A stretch of 17,632 nt of DNA, taken from the NCBI GenBank assembly GCA_934489895.1, contig CAKSST010000026.1, positions 1-17,632 of the forward strand. Direction: 5' to 3'. Positions 1 to 5,979 of this stretch are shown here, in pieces (within the stretch, counting starts at the first letter, position 1; every line of letters starts with the position of its first letter). The position numbers and the translations under genes are program-made. This DNA comes from an uncultured Eubacteriales bacterium (GTDB lineage: Bacteria > Bacillota > Clostridia > Oscillospirales > Acutalibacteraceae). The notes beneath the pieces are model-generated. The model was not told the origin of the DNA. It saw nothing but the letters and a program-made list of their open reading frames with translations, and made no database searches.

Positions 1-486
1 TATGGAAAAAAAGTTGCTTAAAGAATCGCAATAAAACCTTTGGAAAAATAACAGCACTGCTCACTGAAATAAATCAAAAAATTGAAGTATTGGGTGTAAG
101 ATTAATATGCCATAGAATATCCGGTAAAAGGAAACAAGTATGGCAGAACAGAAGAACTATACCAATGCGAAGACTGCACTGCTTGTTCTCACAAAGAAAA
201 ATGCTGTAAATGCGAAGGCAACAGAATAGTTCGTTTGAACGAGGAATTAACCGGAGTTCATAAAGAAGTTTTAAGTAATCTTAACAGCGTTCACGGTGCA
301 TTACTTCGGATGAACCGAAGCATACAAGCAGAAGGTGCATTTGGCACAATAAAATGGAATAAGTCTTACCAAAGGATACACAGACGAGGTTTAAAAAGCG
401 TAATTTTAGAGATTGCAATGATTTCTTGCGGTTTTAAACTTCATAAATACCATTTAAAAACAAAATTTCAACGGCTTGCAGCTTAA
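1..486 (+). pseudogene. Degraded C-terminal part of an IS1182-type transposase
   Basis: Frame 1 is open from about 106 to the stop at 484-486. It reads as the C-terminal end of an IS1182-like DDE transposase: a KGNKYGRTEELYQC segment, a cysteine-rich stretch (CEDCTACSHKEKCC), then NSVHGALLRMNRSIQAEGAF and the closing RRGLKSVILE segment. Upstream, frame 1 has stops at 19-21 and 103-105, while transposase-like sequence (TALLTEINQKIE, 51-86) lies in frame 3. At least one frameshift therefore separates the halves, and the 5' part is outside the window. A TTG at 235 could formally open an 83-codon frame, but the homology continues in frame above it, so this is a remnant and not a small gene. It is probably a dead insertion sequence and was not seen elsewhere in the window. 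The family assignment is from memory of these motifs. Confidence 0.8.
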
Positions 487-512
487 AACTAAAAAAGTTA
501 TCCACAGTATTA

Positions 513-545
513 ACCGACTAAAAACGGTCGGCTTGGTTTTTGTGC
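513..545 (+). terminator. Possible terminator after the transposase remnant
   Basis: CCGAC (514-518) pairs with GTCGG (527-531) around an A-rich loop, and a T-rich stretch follows (CTTGGTTTTT). The stem is only five pairs, so this is a weak candidate. It may be part of the old insertion sequence end. Confidence 0.35.
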
Positions 546-605
546 CTTAAAAACCGCATTTTAGATAGATTTTGTCGCTCATTCCTTTATTCTAGGTAAA
601 AAAGC

Positions 606-644
606 ATCCGAGACTCACAACTTTTGGTGAATCTCGGATTTTTT
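606..644. terminator. Bidirectional rho-independent terminator
   Basis: ATCCGAGA (606-613) pairs with TCTCGGAT (632-639). A further inner pairing CTCAC/GTGA extends the stem, and a T-run follows (639-644). Read on the minus strand, the same hairpin is followed by GCTTTTTTT. It lies between the rightward transposase remnant and the leftward XRE gene ending at 655, so it probably ends transcription from both sides. Confidence 0.8.
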
Positions 645-654
645 AGACTGCTTT

Positions 655-1119
655 TTACAGCCCATTTTTGGTATCTCTGATTTTTACAATTAAATTTCTT
701 ACTTTTTTTCGATTAGATTCATTCATAATGCGATAATTGACGATAATTTCGCGCTCAACTGGGTCTAAATCCCCAAAAGAGTCAGGCGGGGAAATAATGC
801 TGTCAATGCATTTGTCATCGAGATCGCCGTCAAAAATATTTTGTGAATGTACGGCAGAGCACATCATACCTGTGGCAATCTGCTGAATGGCAGCATTCGT
901 TTGCCGTTTTGAATTGCCAAGTAGCTCGTCAATGCTGATTTTTAGTATAGAAGAAAGCTTTAAAAGCGTGTCGGGAGAAGGATTGCCTTCACTTTCAAGA
1001 TGGGCATAATTAGAACGCTTCATATTCAGAGCATCTGCAAATTGCTGTTGGGTAAGTCCAATACTTTTACGGTACTCTTTTATACGGCTGTTTAAATCTT
1101 TTACTTTACTGTTGCTCAT
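655..1119 (-). CDS. XRE-family helix-turn-helix transcriptional regulator
   Basis: This is a 154-residue protein with an N-terminal XRE (HTH_3/Cro-C1) DNA-binding domain at about residues 9-66. It contains the typical pattern RIKEYRKSIGLTQQQFADAL, then the recognition-helix region with NYAHLESEGNPSPDTLLKL and ISIDELLG. The C-terminal 85 residues are acidic then basic and match no domain I recognise. They could mediate dimerisation or ligand sensing. I chose the ATG at 1117-1119 because AAGAAGGTG lies six bases upstream. An in-frame GTG at 1126-1128 would start inside that ribosome binding site. The gene stands alone, divergent from tRNA-Thr, with a terminator just past its stop. Next to an insertion remnant it may be an accessory leftover. 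Its target is unknown. Confidence 0.85.
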   Translation of the reverse strand: MSNSKVKDLNSRIKEYRKSIGLTQQQFADALNMKRSNYAHLESEGNPSPDTLLKLSSILKISIDELLGNSKRQTNAAIQQIATGMMCSAVHSQNIFDGDLDDKCIDSIISPPDSFGDLDPVEREIIVNYRIMNESNRKKVRNLIVKIRDTKNGL

Positions 1120-1222
1120 AAATTTCACCTTCTTAAAACCTTACAAGACTTAATAGGTTAAAGGCCATCATATATGCCACTTGAATTCTGGTACGGATTA
1201 TTTGCTCTACCTTAAATTAGTC

Positions 1223-1251
1223 TTGACGAATGTTTGAAACACTGTTATAAT
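1223..1251 (+). promoter_or_regulatory. Sigma-A promoter of tRNA-Thr
   Basis: TTGACG (1223-1228), a 17-base spacer and TATAAT (1246-1251) lie ten bases upstream of the mature tRNA start. The strength and position fit a stable-RNA promoter. Confidence 0.85.
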
Positions 1252-1260
1252 TTTATTTGC

Positions 1261-1336
1261 GCTGAAGTGGCTCAGTTGGTAGAGCAGCTGATTCGTAATC
1301 AGCAGGCCGTGGGTTCGAGTCCCATCTTCAGCTCCA
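1261..1336 (+). tRNA. tRNA-Thr, anticodon CGT
   Basis: This is a full 76-base cloverleaf. Acceptor GCTGAAG (1261-1267) pairs with CTTCAGC (1326-1332), followed by the discriminator T and an encoded CCA. The D stem is GCTC/GAGC. The anticodon stem GCTGA/TCAGC encloses the loop TTCGTAA, giving anticodon CGT, which reads ACG threonine codons. The T arm has GTGGG, TTCGAGT and CCCAT. It is a single tRNA unit between its own promoter and a terminator hairpin. Confidence 0.97.
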
Positions 1337-1346
1337 TCTTTTATAG

Positions 1347-1380
1347 GAATGACCTTGTATTTTTCAGGGTCATTCTTCTT
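1347..1380 (+). terminator. Rho-independent terminator of tRNA-Thr
   Basis: GAATGACC (1347-1354) pairs perfectly with GGTCATTC (1368-1375), followed by the T-rich TTCTTTATT. The 3' arm contains the stop codon of the convergent DUF4364 gene (1370-1372), so this hairpin overlaps the end of that gene. On the minus strand the bases after the hairpin are not T-rich, so termination probably works best on the plus strand. Confidence 0.75.
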
Positions 1381-1930
1381 TATTATCTAAAACGTAATTT
1401 ATTATTTTGCGGCATACAGCACTCGGGTTTGCGACAAAGCGCTCTTTTACAGTGCGTGCCTGCTGTTCGTCGGCAACAGCAATACGCACAGTTAAAAGCT
1501 CTAAATCGTGGTCGAATGCAGAGCAGCTTATTATGCAGCCTTTATCTCGTTCTTCAACAGAAAACTTTGTTTCTGCGTAATTACGGGCTGTTGCAAGCAT
1601 CTTAACGGTCAGGTTATATGCCTTTTGGCGTATTGTGTAGGGTAAAGTTGTTTTAAGTGTTATCGCTGCATCTGCACCTTTATCTGAAATTATATAAGTA
1701 TCGGTTGTGCCGTCAACAAGCAGGATTGAGCCGTTTGCTTTGAGTTCAGAAATAGCATTGTCAATCTCAAAGTAGTTTGCAATGCCTTCGTGGTGAAATA
1801 TTTCGGCAAGGTCAGTTCCGCAAACGGGCTGTGAAACCGATTTCAATATATAACAAATTAATATTTTTATTTCTGCTGTATTAATCAATCCACCGCGCTT
1901 TACGCCGGCAGAGGATGCGTTATTTTGCAT
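1370..1930 (-). CDS. DUF4364 family protein
   Basis: This 186-residue soluble protein resembles the DUF4364 family common in clostridia. An N-terminal winged-helix-like part has the typical INTAEIKILICYIL opening (about residues 16-30), then a region resembling a poor-growth or phenylacetate-type regulator fold. The C-terminal part carries the conserved-looking DLELLTVRIAVADEQQA strand and helix. The molecular function is not established, and a DNA-binding or regulatory role is only suggested by the helix-turn-helix-like N terminus. I chose the ATG at 1928-1930 because TTTGGAGG lies seven bases upstream. An in-frame TTG at 1970-1972 has no such site and would lie in the promoter region. It has its own promoter (1961-1989) and is divergent from the coiled-coil gene at 2068. 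Confidence 0.75.
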   Translation of the reverse strand: MQNNASSAGVKRGGLINTAEIKILICYILKSVSQPVCGTDLAEIFHHEGIANYFEIDNAISELKANGSILLVDGTTDTYIISDKGADAAITLKTTLPYTIRQKAYNLTVKMLATARNYAETKFSVEERDKGCIISCSAFDHDLELLTVRIAVADEQQARTVKERFVANPSAVCRKIINYVLDNKEE

Positions 1931-1960
1931 TGGATAGCCTCCAAAGTATTTGTCATTTTT

Positions 1961-1989
1961 ATTATATAGCAATTAAGCAAATATTTCAA
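1961..1989 (-). promoter_or_regulatory. Sigma-A promoter of the DUF4364 gene
   Basis: On the minus strand, TTGAAA (complement of 1984-1989), a 17-base spacer and TATAAT (complement of 1961-1966) are perfectly spaced. They lie about 30 bases before the chosen ATG. The -35 box is 12 bases from the -35 box of the divergent promoter. Confidence 0.8.
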
Positions 1990-2001
1990 TAATATTTTAT
2001 G

Positions 2002-2030
2002 TTGAAAAATATCGTAATATGAAATATAAT
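2002..2030 (+). promoter_or_regulatory. Sigma-A promoter of the coiled-coil gene
   Basis: TTGAAA (2002-2007), a 17-base spacer and TATAAT (2025-2030) lie about 37 bases upstream of the ATG at 2068. This predicts a short leader containing the GAGAGG ribosome binding site. Confidence 0.8.
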
Positions 2031-2067
2031 GTTTATATAATGTAAACGCAATTTGAGAGGTTAATGT

Positions 2068-2643
2068 ATGAATAAAAACAGTCTGTCACAGCTTAATAAG
2101 CTTTACGTTGAGCGTTGCAGGCAGCTTACTGTGCAAAATCAGGAATTAAAGCTTAAAATTGATATATTGGAAAAGGCTGTTACTGAGCGAAATCAAATTA
2201 TTGATAATTTGATTTCAAAGGAAGAAAAGGTCTCAACGGACAGTTATGAAGCAGTTTACGCGCAGGAAGAGACTGTTGCAGAGGTTGTAGAACAGCCACT
2301 GGCGCAACAGGAAATCCAAATAGACGAGCCTATTATGCAAAGTACAAAATGTTCCAATGAAATACCTGAACTGCCAATGCTTGACAGCATCGGTGAATAT
2401 GCTGCGAAAGCAATATCACAGATGGTTATTAGCTCTGCAAAGCACAGCAATATAATTACCTCATCGACCTATGAAAATAAAAAGGATTTGCTCAATCTTA
2501 TAATAGGCAAATGCGAGAACGCAAAATATGAAATATCAGATATTTTGCAAAGTCAGTGCTCTGATTCGCAAAAAGCTCAGATGATTGATGCCTGTGTCAA
2601 GGATGCAATTGAATATTTTGGTTGCGTACTTGGACAAAAATAA
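2068..2643 (+). CDS. Unrecognised coiled-coil protein, 191 residues
   Basis: I do not recognise a named family. Residues about 8-50 form a strongly predicted coiled coil, with leucine/valine heptads around YVERC, QNQELKLKIDILEKAV and NQIIDNLI. Residues 51-105 are an acidic, glutamine-rich linker likely to be disordered. Residues 107-191 are helical, include SIGEYAAKAISQMVISSAKH, and end in IEYFGCVLGQK. There is no signal peptide or membrane segment, so it should be cytoplasmic. The architecture (N-terminal coiled coil, flexible linker, helical tail) loosely recalls DivIVA-like or nucleoid/septum-associated proteins, but I see no diagnostic motif. The start is supported by GAGAGG seven bases upstream. 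It is monocistronic: a strong promoter precedes it and a hairpin terminator (2654) follows, so it is not cotranscribed with sigG. Confidence 0.8.
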   Translation: MNKNSLSQLNKLYVERCRQLTVQNQELKLKIDILEKAVTERNQIIDNLISKEEKVSTDSYEAVYAQEETVAEVVEQPLAQQEIQIDEPIMQSTKCSNEIPELPMLDSIGEYAAKAISQMVISSAKHSNIITSSTYENKKDLLNLIIGKCENAKYEISDILQSQCSDSQKAQMIDACVKDAIEYFGCVLGQK

Positions 2644-2653
2644 TTTTGCATTT

Positions 2654-2681
2654 ACCCTTGCAATACTGCAAGGGTATTTTT
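2654..2681 (+). terminator. Rho-independent terminator
   Basis: ACCCTTGCA (2654-2662) pairs perfectly with TGCAAGGGT (2667-2675) around a four-base loop, followed by ATTTTTG. It ends the coiled-coil gene ten bases after its stop. Confidence 0.93.
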
Positions 2682-2716
2682 GTTAAATTTTACAAGTTTA
2701 AATTATTGAATCTGCA

Positions 2717-2746
2717 GATTACACCTTTTGTAAATTGGTAATAATT
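2717..2746 (+). promoter_or_regulatory. Possible sigma-F-type promoter of sigG
   Basis: GGTAATAATT (2737-2746) fits the sigma-F -10 consensus as I remember it (GGNRANAHTW) at every position. GATTA (2717-2721), 15 bases upstream, is one mismatch from the usual -35 (GYWTA). The predicted start near 2753 leaves a short leader before the ribosome binding site. sigG is sigma-F and sigma-G controlled in Bacillus subtilis. The pattern is loose and could occur by chance in AT-rich DNA. Confidence 0.45.
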
Positions 2747-2778
2747 CTAATATAAGAAATACAAAAGGGGAGAAAACA

Positions 2779-3543
2779 ATGCAGTACAATAAGGTTTCAA
2801 TTTGTGGTGTCGATACTTCAAAGCTTTTGGTTATGAAAGAAAAAGAGAAGGAAGAATTGCTGATAAAAATTAAAAACGGAGATAAACTGGCAAGAGAAAA
2901 GTTGATAAACGGCAATTTACGGCTTGTATTGAGTGTTATACAGCGTTTTACAAACCGCGGTGAAAATCCTGATGATTTATTTCAGGTTGGTTGTATAGGT
3001 CTAATAAAATCAATTGATAATTTTGATGTATCGCACGGGGTGCGGTTTTCTACCTACGCCGTTCCGATGATTATAGGTGAAATTAGGCGGTATTTAAGGG
3101 ATAACAATGCAATCAGGGTAAGCCGTTCTATTAAAGATGTAGCATATAAAACAATGCAGGCAAAAGAAAAACTAATTGAAAAACTTTCCCGTGAGCCAAC
3201 GGTAACCGAGCTTGCCGAGGAACTGCAACTGCCTCGTGAAGAGGTTGTTTTTGCGCTTGAAAGCGTGGTTGAGCCAATGTCGCTTTACGAGCCGATGTAT
3301 AACGATGGCGGCGACACAATATATGTGCTTGACCAGTTGGGTGATAAAAATGATGATAATAACTGGCTTGATGAAATTGCGTTAAGAGAAGCAATAAAAG
3401 GCTTGAACAGTCGAGAAAAGCGCATTTTATCCTTACGTTTTATGCAGGGTAAAACGCAAATGGAGGTTTCAAACGAGATTGGTATATCACAAGCGCAGGT
3501 TTCACGTCTTGAAAAGAGCGCATTAGATAAAATTAAAAATTAA
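2779..3543 (+). CDS. sigG: RNA polymerase sporulation sigma factor SigG
   Basis: This is the late forespore sigma factor, 254 residues, close to the usual length of about 260. The N-terminal YNKVSICGVDTSKL is the signature opening of SigG orthologues. Region 2 follows with GNLRLVLSVIQRF, the -10-recognising DDLFQVGCIGLIKSIDNFD, and RFSTYAVPMIIGEIRRYLRD. Region 3 spans roughly residues 118-175. Region 4 near the C terminus has the helix-turn-helix GKTQMEVSNEIGISQAQVSRL. SigG is preferred over SigF because of the ICGVDTSKL start and the YNDGGDTIYVLDQ segment. The ATG at 2779 has GGGGAG eight bases upstream. It is followed 48 bases later by the PRC-barrel gene, with no terminator between, as in the sigG-ylm arrangement of Bacillus. 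A possible sigma-F promoter precedes it. It should direct forespore genes including spoIVB. Confidence 0.96.
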   Translation: MQYNKVSICGVDTSKLLVMKEKEKEELLIKIKNGDKLAREKLINGNLRLVLSVIQRFTNRGENPDDLFQVGCIGLIKSIDNFDVSHGVRFSTYAVPMIIGEIRRYLRDNNAIRVSRSIKDVAYKTMQAKEKLIEKLSREPTVTELAEELQLPREEVVFALESVVEPMSLYEPMYNDGGDTIYVLDQLGDKNDDNNWLDEIALREAIKGLNSREKRILSLRFMQGKTQMEVSNEIGISQAQVSRLEKSALDKIKN

Positions 3544-3591
3544 AATAAAAACTGCATTATTTGCATATACATTACTAAAAGGAGTGGTGTT

Positions 3592-3888
3592 ATGAATTGC
3601 AGTATTGCGGAGCTGCGTGATAAGCAGGTGGTATGCATTAAGGATGGCACAATTTTAGGCTATGTTTGCGATGTTGAGGTTGATACACATACCGGCAATT
3701 TGGTTTCAATTATTATTTTTACCAAAAAAGGCTTGTTTTCCGGTGTGGGTAAAATTGATGATATTGTTATTCCATGGAGTAACATTGAGGTGATTGGACA
3801 GGATACAATTCTTGTTAACTGGGAACTTCCTCAAGTTGTGCGAAAACCGTCTCGTGATTTTTTAAAATTAAAGTTATTTAACAATTAA
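3592..3888 (+). CDS. YlmC/YmxH family PRC-barrel sporulation protein
   Basis: This small PRC-barrel protein has 98 residues, typical for YlmC/YmxH. It opens with the characteristic IAELRDKQVVCIKDGTILGY and continues with VCDVEVDTHTGNLVSIII, a glycine-rich turn (KKGLFSGVGK) and IVIPWSNIEVIGQDTILV. The single beta-barrel domain occupies almost the whole protein. There is no signal peptide or membrane segment. Its biochemical role is not settled, although family members are linked to spore formation. It follows sigG directly (AAAGGAG ribosome binding site, 48-base gap) and shares its transcript, ending at the strong hairpin at 3895. In Bacillus subtilis ylmC also sits just downstream of sigG, so the neighbourhood supports the call. 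Confidence 0.87.
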   Translation: MNCSIAELRDKQVVCIKDGTILGYVCDVEVDTHTGNLVSIIIFTKKGLFSGVGKIDDIVIPWSNIEVIGQDTILVNWELPQVVRKPSRDFLKLKLFNN

Positions 3889-3894
3889 TAAATA

Positions 3895-3940
3895 CAGACC
3901 GTCTTACAAATAACTAATAACGACGGTCTGTTATTTTTTT
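3895..3940 (+). terminator. Rho-independent terminator of the sigG unit
   Basis: CAGACCGTC (3895-3903) pairs perfectly with GACGGTCTG (3922-3930), followed by TTATTTTTTT. Confidence 0.93.
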
Positions 3941-3999
3941 AAAATTGTAAAAACATTTCTTAATATTGTTTTATTGACAATTTTAATTTATCTATTAAA

Positions 4000-4009
4000 G
4001 GCAAAAATA
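4000..4009 (+). promoter_or_regulatory. Possible forespore-type -10 element upstream of spoIVB
   Basis: GGCAAAAATA fits the sigma-F/G-class -10 pattern GGNRANAHTW, but I find no convincing -35 at 15-16 bases. A TTGACA (3974-3979) is present, but the nearest TATAAT (4008-4013) is 28 bases away, so no standard sigma-A promoter forms. If the element is real, transcription would start near 4016. Confidence 0.3.
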
Positions 4010-4036
4010 TAATTGCAAGCTAAAGGAGTGATAAAT

Positions 4037-5251
4037 ATTGGTAAAAAAATATTAAAATCAATGTATGTAATTCTTTCAGTTTTTTGTACGCTTGCTTTAT
4101 GTGCGGTTGGATATCTACAAACTGCTTTGCCTGACAGCTATAGTATAGTAAGCGGAAGCGAGCTTTATATAAGTTCAAAACTGCCTCTTTCGGTTGAATA
4201 TAAGGGAAATACAGCGGCTCAGAGCATTGCCTCAGCACAAACAGGTGATAAATATACCGCTGATATTGACCTTTTAGGAATTATCCCTGTAAAAGATGCT
4301 AGCGTTACAGTTGTTGACGAAAAGCAAATAAATGTTCTAGGTAACGCATTTGGCATAAAACTTTACACCGACGGTGTGCTTGTCATTGATATCTCAAGCG
4401 TTGATACAAAGCAGGGAAATGTACAGCCCGCAAAGGATGCCGGGCTAAAAATAGGTGATAGCATTACCTATATTGACGGTGTGAAAATAGAAAGTAATGC
4501 AGATATATCATATATTATTGAAAATTCTGACGGCAAGACACTTGATGTTACCGCTGTAAGAGATAACAAAGAAATAAAGCTTAAGCTAAAGCCAGCATAT
4601 TCGCAAACCGCAGGACGATATAAAGGCGGTATATGGGTACGTGACAGCTCGGCAGGTATTGGCACATTAACTTTTTATAACTCCAAAACAAATGTTATGT
4701 GCGGGTTAGGTCACGGACTTTGCGACAGTGATGCTGAATGCTTAATGTCTGTTGGTTCGGGTGAGTTGGTGCTTGCAGATATAGTAGCATATACAAAAAG
4801 TAAAAAGGGTTCGCCAGGTGAGCTTAAAGGACGGCTTACAGATTCTGCAATTGCTGAGCTTGAATATAACTGTGACAGTGGTATATACGGTATAGCAAAT
4901 AATTGTGAATTGACTGAAAACTATATGACGGTTGCAATGAGTAATGAGGTGCAAACGGGTTATGCACAAATTTTAACAACAATTGATATGCAAGGTCCGC
5001 AGTATTTTAACTGTAAAATTTTAAGTGTTAACGATAATAACAGCTGCGAAAAGAATATGGTTATTAAAATAACCGACGAAAATCTAATTTCAGCAACGGG
5101 CGGTATAGTGCAGGGAATGAGCGGATCTCCAATTATCCAAAACGGTAAGCTTATCGGTGCTTTAACTCATGTTCTTGTAGACGACCCCACAAAAGGCTAC
5201 GCAATTTTTGCCGAGAATATGCTCGAAACAGCGCAGAGTGTGTCTAAATAG
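4037..5251 (+). CDS. spoIVB: SpoIVB serine protease (S55), sporulation checkpoint
   Basis: SpoIVB is secreted by the forespore into the intermembrane space and triggers pro-sigma-K processing by cutting SpoIVFA. With the start used here it has 404 residues. It has an N-terminal signal/anchor helix (about residues 8-28) and a PDZ domain (about 105-190) with AKDAGLKIGDSITYIDG. The S55 domain has the catalytic His in GLGHGLCD (about 226), an Asp in ITDEN (about 347) and Ser in GIVQGMSGSP (about 362). The His, Asp and Ser spacing matches Bacillus SpoIVB. Start: AAAGGAG (4022-4028) is correctly placed for an ATT at 4037, giving GKKILKSM. A TTG at 4013 lies before that ribosome binding site, and the first ATG (4061) has none and would cut into the signal helix. 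The ATT is therefore preferred but unproven. spo0A, its usual neighbour, is absent. Confidence 0.9.
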   Translation: MGKKILKSMYVILSVFCTLALCAVGYLQTALPDSYSIVSGSELYISSKLPLSVEYKGNTAAQSIASAQTGDKYTADIDLLGIIPVKDASVTVVDEKQINVLGNAFGIKLYTDGVLVIDISSVDTKQGNVQPAKDAGLKIGDSITYIDGVKIESNADISYIIENSDGKTLDVTAVRDNKEIKLKLKPAYSQTAGRYKGGIWVRDSSAGIGTLTFYNSKTNVMCGLGHGLCDSDAECLMSVGSGELVLADIVAYTKSKKGSPGELKGRLTDSAIAELEYNCDSGIYGIANNCELTENYMTVAMSNEVQTGYAQILTTIDMQGPQYFNCKILSVNDNNSCEKNMVIKITDENLISATGGIVQGMSGSPIIQNGKLIGALTHVLVDDPTKGYAIFAENMLETAQSVSK

Positions 5252-5274
5252 GATATAAAATAAGCTGCATAGAT

Positions 5275-5307
5275 AAAGCATCCCGAAAATAATCGGGATG
5301 CTTTTGT
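5275..5307 (+). terminator. Rho-independent terminator of spoIVB
   Basis: GCATCCCG (5278-5285) pairs perfectly with CGGGATGC (5294-5301), flanked by AAA upstream and TTTTG downstream. In the rest of the gap up to 5437 I see nothing beyond AT-rich sequence. Confidence 0.92.
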
Positions 5308-5437
5308 ATATTTAGATGTGCTAACACTTATTAGATTATAATTATTTAAAAAATAAAATAAAGTTATACTTAGCAGCTGTGAGAAAGCCACGCTGAACTT
5401 CGGTTAAAAATTTAAATTTATTATACTACGATTTATA

Positions 5438-5466
5438 TTGCAAAAACATTAATTGTATATTATAAT
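5438..5466 (+). promoter_or_regulatory. Sigma-A promoter of the zinc-ribbon pair
   Basis: TTGCAA (5438-5443), a 17-base spacer and TATAAT (5461-5466) lie 29 bases upstream of the ATG at 5496. The GAGGTGAG ribosome binding site lies between them. Confidence 0.75.
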
Positions 5467-5495
5467 ATTAATAAATTATTAATGAGGTGAGTTAA

Positions 5496-5957
5496 ATGGG
5501 TAGGTTTTGTACACGCTGCGGTAAAGAACTTAAATCAGATGCAATCTTTTGCACTGAGTGCGGCGCTCAGGATACGGCGCAGACGCAGGGAGTTATACCT
5601 GTTAGTCCTATTACCGATAAAAAAGAAGATGTTGTAAGTCTGTGGGTTTATTTTGGCTTGCTTTTGCTGTTTTCTTTACCGGTTATAGGCTGGATATCCT
5701 GTATTGTTTTTTCTTTTGCTCCCAAGAGCAAGAATATTAAAAATTTTGCAAGAGCAGTGCTTATAATAATGGTTATTTCAATTCTTATTACAATACTGCT
5801 GGTTTCTGTTGTTGGCGCTTTTGTTATGAATTTTGCCGATGAGTTCGGTCAGGATATATTAAAGGAGTTTGGATATGCTACCGAACAACTGCACCAGCAA
5901 GCAGATGTTGCTAAACAGTTACAAAACGGAGGGGTATACAGCATACCTTTAGAATAG
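5496..5957 (+). CDS. Zinc-ribbon membrane protein (first of pair)
   Basis: This is a 153-residue protein. Residues 2-24 form a zinc ribbon of the double-CxxC type (Cys5, Cys8, Cys19, Cys22; FCTRCGKEL and FCTECGAQ). A polar linker (25-47) follows, then two hydrophobic helices at about 48-75 and 86-112, and a polar tail of about 40 residues. The ribbon should face the cytoplasm. Such zinc-ribbon membrane proteins are common in clostridia, and most have no known function. AGGTGAG upstream supports the ATG. It is cotranscribed with the next gene (22-base gap), which has the same ribbon-plus-membrane design, so the two probably work together or arose by duplication of the ribbon. I do not assign a role. 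Confidence 0.8.
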   Translation: MGRFCTRCGKELKSDAIFCTECGAQDTAQTQGVIPVSPITDKKEDVVSLWVYFGLLLLFSLPVIGWISCIVFSFAPKSKNIKNFARAVLIIMVISILITILLVSVVGAFVMNFADEFGQDILKEFGYATEQLHQQADVAKQLQNGGVYSIPLE

Positions 5958-5979
5958 TATTAAAGGAGAGTAAATTATT

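Noticed and set aside
235..486. Separate 83-residue gene starting at TTG 235
   Set aside because: The reading frame and transposase similarity continue upstream to about 106, so this is part of the transposase remnant.
498..506. Perfect DnaA-box-like TTATCCACA after the transposase remnant
   Set aside because: It is a single copy with no cluster, no dnaA/dnaN genes and no AT-rich unwinding region nearby, so it does not indicate an origin.
1..1336. Possible integrated element at the tRNA-Thr gene (insertion remnant plus XRE regulator beside a tRNA)
   Set aside because: I find no repeat of the tRNA 3' end, no integrase, and the accessory genes lie on the 5' side of the tRNA, so an attachment site is not supported.
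1234..1605. 123-codon plus-strand frame across the tRNA-Thr
   Set aside because: It runs through the tRNA and terminator and is antisense to the DUF4364 gene; there is no ribosome binding site.
3974..4013. Standard sigma-A promoter for spoIVB from TTGACA and TATAAT
   Set aside because: The spacing is 28 bases, far from 16-18.
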